DNA from: a bacterium
GTDB lineage: Bacteria; DRYD01; JALUEN01
Reading direction: 5' to 3'
Assembly: GCA_027052755.1 (NCBI GenBank)
Contig: JALUEN010000015.1
Coordinates: 1 to 20,735 of the forward strand
Length of the DNA: 20,735 nt
Below are positions 1 through 7,570 of the stretch, one piece after another. Numbering within the stretch: position 1 is the stretch's first letter; every line of letters begins with the position of its first letter. The position numbers were made by a program, and so were the translations under genes. Below the pieces are notes generated by a model. That model ran no database searches, was not told where the DNA came from, and saw only the letters and a program-made list of their open reading frames with translations.

Positions 1-435
1 ACTAGCCATCTTCTCCTGATAATCTTTTCCAGACAGTCCTCTTATCTCCGACTCTAAGGCATTAGTGGGGTTAAGAGCCTCTATAGCGTATATTAAGCCT
101 ATGTTGAAGTAAACGTTAGGGTTATCTGGATACAATTCCTTAGCCCTCTTCAGTAATTGAAGGGCTTTCAACTTCTCGCCTCTCTCAAAGTATATTCTAG
201 ACTTTATGAGAAAACCATCTAAGATGCCCTTAGATATTAGGAGATCAGATATCCTCATAGCTTCCGAATAGTGCCCTTGCTGAATATACCTCCAAGCCTC
301 ATCTACCTTTTCCTTGTAAGCATTAGCTCTGATATCAGATCCAAAACTAACAGAGAACAACCCCAAAATTAATAGGAGAAAAAGTAGAATCCATGATCTC
401 CCTAACTTAGCTCTTAAACTCCTAGAGGAGAACAT
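1..435 (-). CDS. Exported TPR-repeat protein, N-terminal part (runs off left edge)
   Basis: The minus-strand frame is open from an ATG at 435 to base 1, giving 145 residues with no stop, so the gene continues outside the window. A strong Shine-Dalgarno AAGGAGGGG lies just upstream of the ATG. Residues 1-14 are basic, 15-30 are a hydrophobic stretch (WILLFLLLILGLFSV) and a small-residue site SFGS follows: a signal peptide or anchor. From about residue 40 the helix pairs fit tetratricopeptide repeats: W..I..G.Y.EA, then Y...GE..KAL.LL..A.EL.PDNP and V.FNIG..YA. TPR proteins are protein-binding scaffolds; partner and role cannot be read here. It is divergently arranged from the next gene with a 241-base spacer. 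The TPR call is firm; anything about function is open because the C-terminal part is missing. Confidence 0.75.
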   Translation of the reverse strand, partial: MFSSRSLRAKLGRSWILLFLLLILGLFSVSFGSDIRANAYKEKVDEAWRYIQQGHYSEAMRISDLLISKGILDGFLIKSRIYFERGEKLKALQLLKRAKELYPDNPNVYFNIGLIYAIEALNPTNALESEIRGLSGKDYQEKMAS

Positions 436-537
436 AAACAACCCCTCCTTAAAGCTGCTATCTCTCTACTTCAATACCTGAGAAACTTTAACCTCCTCAT
501 ATATCCCTCAGAGGAAAGGAGAGGTAGGTAAGTGAAA

Positions 538-543
538 TATAAT
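538..543 (+). promoter_or_regulatory. Candidate -10 box TATAAT in divergent spacer
   Basis: A perfect TATAAT lies in the 241-base spacer between the divergent TPR gene and the beta-propeller gene. No good -35 hexamer sits 16-18 bases upstream (the region is purine rich), so this is a weak promoter call. If used it would give a leader of about 125 bases. A second AT-rich box, TATAAA at 623-628, is nearer the start codon but also lacks a clear -35. No operator-like repeat beyond short palindromes was seen in the spacer. Confidence 0.25.
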
Positions 544-676
544 TTAGATGATTTTTGTAAACTCCTGGACAACACATACTAATAAGCTACACGAACAATC
601 GCTTAGTTAGCCGATCTAGTGCTATAAAGCTCCGAAAGGCTCAGAGCTAAAATTCTCTAGAAGGAGAGTGAAACTC

Positions 677-1825
677 GTGGAGAAGGTGAAAAACAGTCGC
701 TTAGGGTGGAACGTAGAGTTCCTTCCTCAGGAAGCCAGTGGTGATATCTTAGATCTAGCCATTTCCCTTGATGGGTATATATTCGTAGCATGTCCCAGCG
801 CTCTAGACTCATCGTTGCTATGCTTTCATAGACACATGAGGCAGGAGACCTGGATTAAAGAGGTTGTTGACCCAGAGCCACTTTCCGCCTTATTCCTAGA
901 CATAACCTTACTCAGCAGTAAAATACCAGCTATTACCTACATGAACTTAGAGGGAATAGATTTGATACTAGCTATTAGGAGAGGAGAGACCTGGGAAAAA
1001 ATAGCATTAGAGGTTCCAGGCGATGTTGGAGGGTTCCCGAAAGCCAAACCACTAGCTGAGAACTTCCTAGTGATAACCTTCTATGACTATTCCTCCTCTC
1101 AACTGAAACTAGGAATCTATAAAGACGGTCATTGGAGCTCCATCCCTATTATGGGAATCACCCCTCCAGGAAAGATAGATCTGGAGGTAGTGAAAGGCAA
1201 AGTTTTCATAGCAGTTAAAGCGGGGAAAGAGATAAAGTTAGTGAAGATAGATCTAAACTCAAAAAAGATGTTCACGGTAGCTCCAGAGTGGTTCTCTGAC
1301 TCACTTAACTTTGATTTCACCCCGATTGGGAAGGATAACTCCCTGGTCTTCGCCAACCTCACCTCAAGGGGTAACTTACACCTAGGCATAGTAGATCTGG
1401 AGAATATGAAGGTGTATGAGCCTAAACAACTCATCTTTCCCAGACCTATGAAGTTCAGGGGAGATATATCCATAAAGACATTTAGGGATGAGGTCTTCAT
1501 GAGTTTCTTTGAAGCTGATAACGCGGACCTATACAGCCTTAAACTTCCTATAACTAGGCTTTTCACGCCAGAGAAAGAGGTTAGGTTAACCTTCCAAGAG
1601 GTATTTCTCGTTGATTCAATTGGAGACGTGGGAGAGAGGAATAAGCTAGAGATAGCTAAGGTTACTAGCACAGTTAAATTAGAACCTGAGGACGAAGATG
1701 GCGCTCCAGAAGTTAGGAGAGAAACCTACTACTACGCCTTCATCGTTTACACAGATAAAACTAACAACAGGGTTAAATTAGCCAGGTTTCCTCTCCACTC
1801 AGAAGTAGATATACAACAAGAGTAG
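677..1825 (+). CDS. Unrecognised cytoplasmic protein, probable beta-propeller
   Basis: The product is 382 residues from the GTG at 677. I chose this start because AAGGAG at 661-666 is 10 bases upstream; the GTG at 668 is in frame but almost touches that Shine-Dalgarno. I do not recognise a named family. No signal peptide or membrane segment is visible. The chain is a run of short beta-strand-like segments about 45-50 residues apart, with repeated patterns such as DGYIFVACP, KIPAITYMN, KVFIAVKAGKEIKLVKI, SLVFANL and EVFMSFFEADNADLYSLKL. This rhythm is typical of WD/BNR/Kelch-like propellers, but no canonical Asp-box or WD motif is seen. It ends in TAG and lies 12 bases upstream of the YdjM-like gene, in the same frame, so the two are probably co-transcribed. 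The fold is inference; the function is unknown. Confidence 0.6.
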   Translation: MEKVKNSRLGWNVEFLPQEASGDILDLAISLDGYIFVACPSALDSSLLCFHRHMRQETWIKEVVDPEPLSALFLDITLLSSKIPAITYMNLEGIDLILAIRRGETWEKIALEVPGDVGGFPKAKPLAENFLVITFYDYSSSQLKLGIYKDGHWSSIPIMGITPPGKIDLEVVKGKVFIAVKAGKEIKLVKIDLNSKKMFTVAPEWFSDSLNFDFTPIGKDNSLVFANLTSRGNLHLGIVDLENMKVYEPKQLIFPRPMKFRGDISIKTFRDEVFMSFFEADNADLYSLKLPITRLFTPEKEVRLTFQEVFLVDSIGDVGERNKLEIAKVTSTVKLEPEDEDGAPEVRRETYYYAFIVYTDKTNNRVKLARFPLHSEVDIQQE

Positions 1826-1837
1826 GAAGAGATATTC

Positions 1838-2308
1838 GTGCGAAGGAGAAGCCACCTGATCACAGGAATAGTAGTATCCTATCTCCTGAACCTTGATATT
1901 CCATCAACAGTAGGGGTCGCCTTTGGTTCAATTCTACCTGATCTAGACGTTAAGCTAGAGAGGTTAAGGGACAAGTGGTTAATAGGTAAACTGATACCTG
2001 ATTGGGCAGGACATAGGGGGATAACTCATTGGATAGGGACACCTATCCTGATATTTTTAATCTCCTGGTTTCTGAAACCTAATCACCCATTCATCGCTAA
2101 GGCGATCTCTAGCTTAGGAATAGGCTGGCTCTCACATGTTTTAACTGATGCGCTTACCCCTTCAGGTATACCGCTAGCTCCTCTCTCCAGATACCCTAGG
2201 ATCAGGTTGCTTCCAAAGAGCTTAAGCATCAAGTACGATAGCTTAGGAGAGCTCCTATTTATCATATTAATCCTAGTGATAGCTTTTGTAGTAAAACCAC
2301 CTATTTAA
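1838..2308 (+). CDS. YdjM/DUF457 family membrane-bound metal-dependent hydrolase
   Basis: The product is 156 residues from a GTG preceded by AGGAAGAGA. The family signature is clear: an early His in RRRSHLITG, an acidic SILPDLDVKLERL, the HRGITHW motif, and a third metal-ligand-like cluster HVLTDALTPSGIPLAPL. These His/Asp residues lie next to or between hydrophobic helices (about residues 65-80, 90-105 and 138-152), as expected for the LexA-regulated YdjM/DUF457 group of predicted inner-membrane metal-dependent hydrolases. The substrate of the family is not established; a link to phospholipase-C-like folds has been proposed. The protein starts exactly as family members usually do, so the four-codon in-frame gap after the propeller gene is not evidence of a fusion. 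Its stop overlaps the stop of the convergent gene. Confidence 0.85.
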   Translation: MRRRSHLITGIVVSYLLNLDIPSTVGVAFGSILPDLDVKLERLRDKWLIGKLIPDWAGHRGITHWIGTPILIFLISWFLKPNHPFIAKAISSLGIGWLSHVLTDALTPSGIPLAPLSRYPRIRLLPKSLSIKYDSLGELLFIILILVIAFVVKPPI

Positions 2309-3831
2309 AAATACAAACCTATCTCCTTAAGCTTTCTCCTCACCTCAGACTCATCGTTTAAGGCCATGATCTCCATTCCCAGCTCAGAAGCCATGTAGGA
2401 CAACTCTCTACGATAATTACCTGGAACTCCTGATAGATGGTTCGCTCCTAGGCTATTGACCATCAGGTTTTTAGATAGCGGGTTCCTGAAAGCGGTGTGT
2501 GGCCACTGAGCACCCCATCTCAGTTTCTCCTGAAGTTCCTCAGAGAACTCTAAGCTCTCAGTGATCATGTACTGCAAGAAGAGCTTATCCCTAAACTTGA
2601 AAATCCTCATGACCGTGAACTCAGCTGGAGGGGTTCTGTAGGTTAAAGCAGTACCGCTAGCGCCCTGACATTGAGGTTGTAGAGTAATTGCCCTAAGGTT
2701 ATCCTCAAGACTTCTAGATAAACTAGCATAGAACAGAGCAGAAGCCCCGCAGTTAGCTAACAGCAGGTACTTATCCGATATATACTTTACATCACCAAAT
2801 AGAGCTGGATAGCCTGATAATAGCTCCAGTATCAAGCTGGAGAGCGTCCCCTTAAGATCCCCCTCACAGGTAGTAGCTAAAGCCAGCTTCTCCCCCTCTA
2901 AGTCATAGGGAACCGGTCCAAAAGCGGGGATCATACAAGCCGTAACACCGTAAACCTCAGACAACTCAGGTTGACACTTAATGGAAACTGCTCTCAGGTT
3001 AACCCCATCCCTAAGGTACTCGGATATTATGTTCTTAAACCCCAGATATAGCGCCACTGATCTCCTTAGAGATTCAGGGGTGAGCATCCTACCATCATAT
3101 CTCACCTCAGTGAGTTCCTCCAGGCCCTTTATGAAACGATCTACCCTAGATCCCTCCCTAAGTAGCTCTTCCGCTCTCCTAACTATCAAGTACTGGTCTA
3201 GAAAAATGATGTCTTCAACTATAGTTTTAAAAGCGCTCAGATCCTCATAGAGGTGCTCCATACCAAGCGTGTACGGAGCGCCAAAGACCAAGATAACGCT
3301 TCTCCTAAGCTGATGGACCGCGTCCATAGCCTTAACCCATCGCTTCAGTTCAAGCTCATCTCCTTCATCCCCGATGAGCCTGTAGTGATTTGGCTTACCC
3401 CTTCTCAAACGTTCAGCTACATCTGTCTGCCAGAGAGAAGCGCCAACAGAGGTAACGCAAGTGCTACCAGCCCAGCTAGGATCCCCGTCAGTATATAACA
3501 TAACAGGTCTATCACCTAACGTCCTCAAGGTAGCGGTAACCAGGTTAGATTCCGTCCAGTGCCAGAGCCCAGCGATAAAAGCGCTAACATCATGAGAACT
3601 AGCTATCTCTCCAGCTTTTAAACTCTCATCCTTAGAGGAGATACCGAACCGCTCCCCCCTCTCAAAGGAGTTATACAAACCTAACTCCTGGTTAATATCT
3701 AGTACCTGGTACCCCCACTCCTCAAGGATAGTTCTCAGTTTAAGGTGCTTTTGACTGATTGCTACTTCCCTCTCCCTAGACAGAGCTGTAGCCCTAGGAT
3801 CAGTGTAAGTAGCTATCGCTACCTTTCCCAT
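2305..3831 (-). CDS. L-fucose isomerase-fold family protein (FucI/AraA-like)
   Basis: The product is 508 residues from the ATG at 3831, preceded by GGGGGAGAGG at good spacing; a TTG at 3852 is in frame but has no ribosome site of its own. The architecture matches fucose/arabinose isomerase relatives: an N-terminal sugar-binding half opening KVAIATYTDPR, with GLWHWTESNLVTATLR near residues 85-100, and a C-terminal half with KCQPELSEVYGV, ATTCEGDLKGTLS and a final GANHLSGVPGN. In the family the Glu of CEGD, a following Asp and the late His are the metal and catalytic positions. Such proteins catalyse aldose-ketose isomerisation, but many members with this divergence have no known substrate, so I give no symbol. 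No fucose kinase, aldolase or sugar transporter is near. It lies just downstream of the YbhB-like gene on the same strand. Confidence 0.75.
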   Translation of the reverse strand: MGKVAIATYTDPRATALSREREVAISQKHLKLRTILEEWGYQVLDINQELGLYNSFERGERFGISSKDESLKAGEIASSHDVSAFIAGLWHWTESNLVTATLRTLGDRPVMLYTDGDPSWAGSTCVTSVGASLWQTDVAERLRRGKPNHYRLIGDEGDELELKRWVKAMDAVHQLRRSVILVFGAPYTLGMEHLYEDLSAFKTIVEDIIFLDQYLIVRRAEELLREGSRVDRFIKGLEELTEVRYDGRMLTPESLRRSVALYLGFKNIISEYLRDGVNLRAVSIKCQPELSEVYGVTACMIPAFGPVPYDLEGEKLALATTCEGDLKGTLSSLILELLSGYPALFGDVKYISDKYLLLANCGASALFYASLSRSLEDNLRAITLQPQCQGASGTALTYRTPPAEFTVMRIFKFRDKLFLQYMITESLEFSEELQEKLRWGAQWPHTAFRNPLSKNLMVNSLGANHLSGVPGNYRRELSYMASELGMEIMALNDESEVRRKLKEIGLYF

Positions 3832-3855
3832 AGATACCTCTCCCCCTGCCAAACT

Positions 3856-4503
3856 CTATCGGCCGTAAGCTCCCATATAAGATGCCTGTTCTAGGATATG
3901 ACCTTTTATAGCCTTCAGGACCTTTCTAGCGTCCGCTCCCTCAGGCAGGCCAATTGAATCCACATCTAGTGCGTAAATGGTGAAGTAGTACCTGTGAGGC
4001 TTCCCAGGAGGAGGGCAGGGTCCGTTATAGCCTAGTTTTCCGAAACCGTTCTGTCCTACCTTCGCTCCCATCTCTCTAAGATCCTCCACAGAGAACCCCT
4101 CACTGAGACTAGCTATACTCGGAGGTATATCGTATATAACTAGGTGATAGAAGGTACCCATCGGGGCATCAGGGTCGCTAACTATGAGAACGAAGCTCTT
4201 AGTCCCCTCAGGAGGGGATGTCCACTTAATACCAGGAGCTATGTCTGATCCATCACATGTGTACTTAGTCGGTATCTTCCCTCCGTTCTCAAACCCCAAC
4301 ACCTGGATCTCCAAAGTTCCCCTTATCTCCTCAGACACCTCCTTAGAAGCTGGGTCAGTTTTTAGAGTTCTCTCCTTAACCTCAGGAGCGCTAACCTTAG
4401 GTTTGATATTTTCCTCAGATTTTCTCTTAGAACAGGACAGGCCTGAAAATAGAAGAACAGATCCTATAATCAAGAAGATGATTAGTTTAAAGAGTGTTCT
4501 CAT
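3856..4503 (-). CDS. YbhB/YbcL-type PEBP family protein, envelope-anchored
   Basis: The product is 215 residues from the ATG at 4503, with GGAGAGGTG six bases upstream; GTG 4521 and ATG 4509 are in-frame alternatives that overlap that site. Residues 1-24 are a signal sequence ending GLSC, a slightly irregular lipobox (Leu at -2, Ser at -1), so lipid attachment is likely but not certain. About 40 residues of Lys/Glu/Pro-rich linker follow, then a phosphatidylethanolamine-binding (PEBP) domain: IPTKYTCDGSDIAPGIKW, VLIVSDPDAP, FYHLVIYDIPP, and GYNGPCPPPGKPHRYYFTIYALD, ending GAYGR as family members do. Bacterial PEBP proteins have no settled biochemical role. The added signal and linker place the domain outside the membrane. 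It is the first gene of a minus-strand pair with the fucose-isomerase-like gene and divergent from panB. Confidence 0.85.
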   Translation of the reverse strand: MRTLFKLIIFLIIGSVLLFSGLSCSKRKSEENIKPKVSAPEVKERTLKTDPASKEVSEEIRGTLEIQVLGFENGGKIPTKYTCDGSDIAPGIKWTSPPEGTKSFVLIVSDPDAPMGTFYHLVIYDIPPSIASLSEGFSVEDLREMGAKVGQNGFGKLGYNGPCPPPGKPHRYYFTIYALDVDSIGLPEGADARKVLKAIKGHILEQASYMGAYGR

Positions 4504-4633
4504 CCTCATCACCTCTCCCACATCTCGTGAAGAGCTTAGCTTCTAAAAGGGTGGCAGGCAGTTTCCCTTTCACGGTAGTATTCTTCCTTAGGAGAGGATA
4601 TCCTGATCCCTTACAGATTAGAAGGTGAGCTAA

Positions 4634-5416
4634 ATGAGTGAGAGGAAGGGGTTCTCCAGAAGCAGTATAGTAAAGGAGTTCTTGAGAGCGAAGCGGAGAG
4701 GTGAGAAGATAGTCTTACTAACCGCTTACGATGCTATCACTGCTTCCATCTGTCAGGAAGTTGGAGTAGATGCGCTCCTAGTTGGGGACTCTGTAGCTAA
4801 TACTTACTTAGGGATGGAGGACACGCTGAGAGTAACTCTGGACGAGATAGAGATCTTCACTAAAGCTGTTAGGAGAGGAGCGCCTCAGCTACCAATTATA
4901 GCTGATATGCCACTGATGACCTATGAGACATCAGTAAAGGATGCCCTCCTGAACGCGCATAGGTTGGTATTAGCTGGAGCGGACGCTGTTAAACTAGAAG
5001 GTTTGTGGGTGGATCAGATAAGAGCATTAGTGAGAGCTGGAATTCCTGTGATGGGACATCTAGGGCTTAACCCTCAGAGAGGTCTAATCTCAGGATACAG
5101 GAGGTTCGGGAGAAAAGAGGAGGAGGCTAGAAAGCTTCTAGAAGAGGCTAAGAAGATGGAAGATCTAGGAGTCTTCTCTCTGATACTGGAGATGGTAAAC
5201 GAAGATACCGCTCAGAGGATCGCTGATGAACTAAGCATACCTGTTATAGGTATAGGTTCAGGGAAACCATTAGATGGTCAGGTAAGGGTGATCACCGACA
5301 TATTAGGGCTATCCCCCTGGATACCATCCTTTGCAGAGAGGATGTTAGATGGTAGGCATCTATTCAAAGAAGCTATCTCTAAGTTCATAGACGAGATAAA
5401 GGGTTTGAATTTTTAG
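4634..5416 (+). CDS. panB: 3-methyl-2-oxobutanoate hydroxymethyltransferase
   Basis: PanB transfers a hydroxymethyl group from 5,10-methylene-tetrahydrofolate to 2-oxoisovalerate to make ketopantoate, the first committed step to pantothenate and CoA. It has 260 residues, the usual length. Family motifs are all present: TAYDA, LLVGDS (Asp52), IADMPLMTYETS (Asp91), KLEG (Glu122), MGHLGLNPQ, LILEMV (Glu186, the position of the catalytic base) and IGIGSGKPLDGQVRV. Asp52, Asp91 and Glu122 correspond to the Mg2+ ligands of the characterised enzyme. The ATG at 4634 has AAGGTGAG upstream. It heads a plus-strand run of six closely spaced genes. panC, panD and panE are not in the window, and the next gene is an ABC ATPase rather than another pantothenate gene. 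Confidence 0.93.
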   Translation: MSERKGFSRSSIVKEFLRAKRRGEKIVLLTAYDAITASICQEVGVDALLVGDSVANTYLGMEDTLRVTLDEIEIFTKAVRRGAPQLPIIADMPLMTYETSVKDALLNAHRLVLAGADAVKLEGLWVDQIRALVRAGIPVMGHLGLNPQRGLISGYRRFGRKEEEARKLLEEAKKMEDLGVFSLILEMVNEDTAQRIADELSIPVIGIGSGKPLDGQVRVITDILGLSPWIPSFAERMLDGRHLFKEAISKFIDEIKGLNF

Positions 5417-5431
5417 GATCAGGTGATTCAG

Positions 5432-6235
5432 GTGAGTATTACTATAAAGTTCTCTAACGTTAACCTAAAGATAGGGAAGCATCAGCTCTTTGAAAACCTC
5501 TCCTTTCAAATCCCTTTCTCAGATGGGATAATACTCATCTTAGGTCCCAACGGGTCAGGTAAGAGCACCCTCCTTAAATTAATCTGCGGGATAATACTTC
5601 CAGATAGCGGAGATATAGAGATAACAGGGATAAAAGTAGATGAAAGTATAACCGAGGAGAACCTGAGGCTCTTGAGGAGAAACGTCAAGGTAGTTTTACA
5701 GGAGATAGATAACCAGCTGATAACCTCAAGAGTCCTAGATGAAGTACTTCTAGGTCTCCTGAACATCGGATATCCTAGAGATGAAGCAATGGTAGTAGCG
5801 GAGCAATTCCTGAAGAGGTTCAAGCTCTGGGAGTTCAAAGATTACGACCCTAACGAGCTATCCTATGGCCAGAGAGCTAGGTTACTGATCTCCGCTCTCA
5901 GCGCAATGAGGCCGAAGGTACTTGGTTTAGATGAGCCGGAGGCAAACCTGGATCCTATAGGAAGACTTGAGTTCCTCAAACTCCTCTCTGAGTTATCTGA
6001 TGATCTGCTGGTGATATGGATCACCCATGAGATAACCTTGCTTAACCTATTCCTGAGTCAGGATAAACTGATGGAAAAGTTGAGAGGAGTTATACAAATC
6101 AGCGATAGAGGTGTACAAGTTAATCTCAGCGATCCGAGATCCTCACTAGAGGAACTACTGCGATCAAATCTAAGAGCTAACAGGTCCTTAGAGGCTATTT
6201 CAGAGAAGTTACTGAGGAAACGACTAACTACTTAG
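5432..6235 (+). CDS. ECF-type (CbiO/EcfA-like) ABC transporter ATPase
   Basis: The product is 267 residues from the GTG at 5432, chosen because AGGTGA at 5421-5426 sits five bases upstream; GTG 5423 is a possible in-frame alternative. All nucleotide-binding motifs are intact: Walker A GPNGSGKST (residues 38-46), Q-loop Gln90 in VLQEIDNQLITS, signature LSYGQ (143-147), Walker B VLGLDEPEANLD (to 174) and switch His199 in IWITHE. The Q-loop context, with DEVLLGLLNIG following, is typical of energy-coupling-factor ATPases, which power vitamin and metal uptake. A C-terminal tail of about 65 residues follows. No S-component or EcfT-like membrane gene lies next to it, so it must pair with partners elsewhere. 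It starts 15 bases after panB and its stop is 17 bases before the EndoQ gene. Confidence 0.85.
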   Translation: MSITIKFSNVNLKIGKHQLFENLSFQIPFSDGIILILGPNGSGKSTLLKLICGIILPDSGDIEITGIKVDESITEENLRLLRRNVKVVLQEIDNQLITSRVLDEVLLGLLNIGYPRDEAMVVAEQFLKRFKLWEFKDYDPNELSYGQRARLLISALSAMRPKVLGLDEPEANLDPIGRLEFLKLLSELSDDLLVIWITHEITLLNLFLSQDKLMEKLRGVIQISDRGVQVNLSDPRSSLEELLRSNLRANRSLEAISEKLLRKRLTT

Positions 6236-6252
6236 CTTTGGAGGTGGGAAGC

Positions 6253-7554
6253 GTGCCAGAGAAGAGAGAGGAGAAACCACAGAAAGAAGAGCTAAGAAAC
6301 TTCTTTGCTGATCTACACGTTCACATAGGGAGCGCTAGAGGTAAGAGGGTGAAGATGGGAGCCTCTAAGAACTTAACCCTTCTGAGGATATTAGAGGCAT
6401 GCGCCACGTATAAGGGTATAGATATCGTTGGGATAATAGATTCTCTTAGCCCACTAGTTCTAGAGGAACTCAACCAGCTTCTAGATAGAGGGGAGTTAGT
6501 AGAGCTTAAGGAAGGGGGTTTGAGGTTCAAACCAGGTGATGTAATTGACACCCCTTATGGGCCACTACCTGCTAGAGAGATCACTCTGATACTAGGTGAA
6601 GAGGTAGAGGTTCTCTGGAAGGGGAACCCATTTCACGTCCTCATATACGTGCCATTCGTCAGAACCGCAATAGAGCTCAGCAGAGAGCTCCAGAAGTACA
6701 CTAAGAACTTAGAGCTCTCCTCACAGAGGACCACATTAACCATAGGGGAACTTACAGAGTTAACCTTATCAATGGGTGGCACCTTAATCCCCGCCCACGC
6801 TTTCACACCACATAAAGGCGTTTACGGTAAAGCCACTAGCTCGCTCTCAGAGATGTTAGGAGAGCTCTGGAAGGAGATACCCGCTATAGAGTTAGGTCTG
6901 TCCGCTGACACCTACCTAGCAGATTTCATTCAAGAGCTACAGGATAAGACTTTCCTATCTAACTCAGATGCTCACTCCATACCTAGGATAGGAAGGGAGA
7001 GGAACCTAATGGCTTTAGGGTCGCCCAACTACATGGAGTTAATGCTAGCACTGTGGAGAAGGGACGGCAGGAGGATCACCTTGAACGTGGGCTTAGATCC
7101 TAAGCTGGGCAAGTATCACAGGACCTTCTGTTTGGACTGCAATGAGATCCTATCAAAATACGATCCACCTGTCCTCAGCTGTCCAAGATCCAAGTCCCAT
7201 AAGATAGTGAAAGGAGTTCTAGATAGGATCGTAGAGATAAGTGGGAGAAGAGAACCCTCACATCCACCTCACAGACCACCTTACCTTCATCAGGTTCCAC
7301 TAGATTTTATCCCAGGCTTAGGGGAGAGGATCTACTATAAGCTAATAAGAGCTTTCAAGAACGAGATGAATATCCTACACAACGTACCTATCAGCGAGAT
7401 AGAGAAGGTAGCAGGTAGTTTAATAGGGATGATGATTCAAAAGATGAGAGAGGGGAAGTTGAAACTTGAGGCAGGTGGAGGAGGGATATATGGAAAAGTA
7501 AGCAAGGAGAACTTAACTGACCAGCTAACTCTCTGGGGCAAATCTAAGAGGTGA
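6253..7554 (+). CDS. Endonuclease Q (EndoQ)-like PHP-domain repair nuclease
   Basis: The product is 433 residues from the GTG at 6253, six bases after GGAGGTG; the TTG at 6238 overlaps that site and is unlikely. The protein matches the EndoQ/TIGR00375 family across its length. In order: PHP metal motif ADLHVH (His22, His24), IIDSLSP, LGEEVEV, FHVLIYVPF, IPAHAFTPH, IELGLSAD, SNSDAHS (238-242) followed by IGRERN, then GKYHRTFCLDC, a C-rich site, PPYLHQVPLDFI, and the terminal AGGGGIYGKV. Characterised EndoQ cuts DNA 5' of deaminated bases (hypoxanthine, uracil) and abasic sites, damage that rises with temperature. The zinc site looks altered: CxxC (293, 296) is followed by CPRS, with Ser313 where relatives have the fourth Cys. 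It is transcribed with panB and the ABC ATPase upstream. Confidence 0.85.
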   Translation: MPEKREEKPQKEELRNFFADLHVHIGSARGKRVKMGASKNLTLLRILEACATYKGIDIVGIIDSLSPLVLEELNQLLDRGELVELKEGGLRFKPGDVIDTPYGPLPAREITLILGEEVEVLWKGNPFHVLIYVPFVRTAIELSRELQKYTKNLELSSQRTTLTIGELTELTLSMGGTLIPAHAFTPHKGVYGKATSSLSEMLGELWKEIPAIELGLSADTYLADFIQELQDKTFLSNSDAHSIPRIGRERNLMALGSPNYMELMLALWRRDGRRITLNVGLDPKLGKYHRTFCLDCNEILSKYDPPVLSCPRSKSHKIVKGVLDRIVEISGRREPSHPPHRPPYLHQVPLDFIPGLGERIYYKLIRAFKNEMNILHNVPISEIEKVAGSLIGMMIQKMREGKLKLEAGGGGIYGKVSKENLTDQLTLWGKSKR

Positions 7555-7570
7555 TCAGGAGGGGCAAATC

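Noticed and set aside
1129..1671. Minus-strand frame of 180 codons opposite the propeller gene
   Set aside because: Ser/Leu/Phe-rich antisense reading with no ribosome site; the plus-strand frame has the local codon pattern and a good start.
1823..1840. Fusion of the propeller and YdjM-like genes
   Set aside because: They share a frame across TAG and four codons, but the YdjM family begins right at the GTG at 1838, so two separate genes are the simpler reading.
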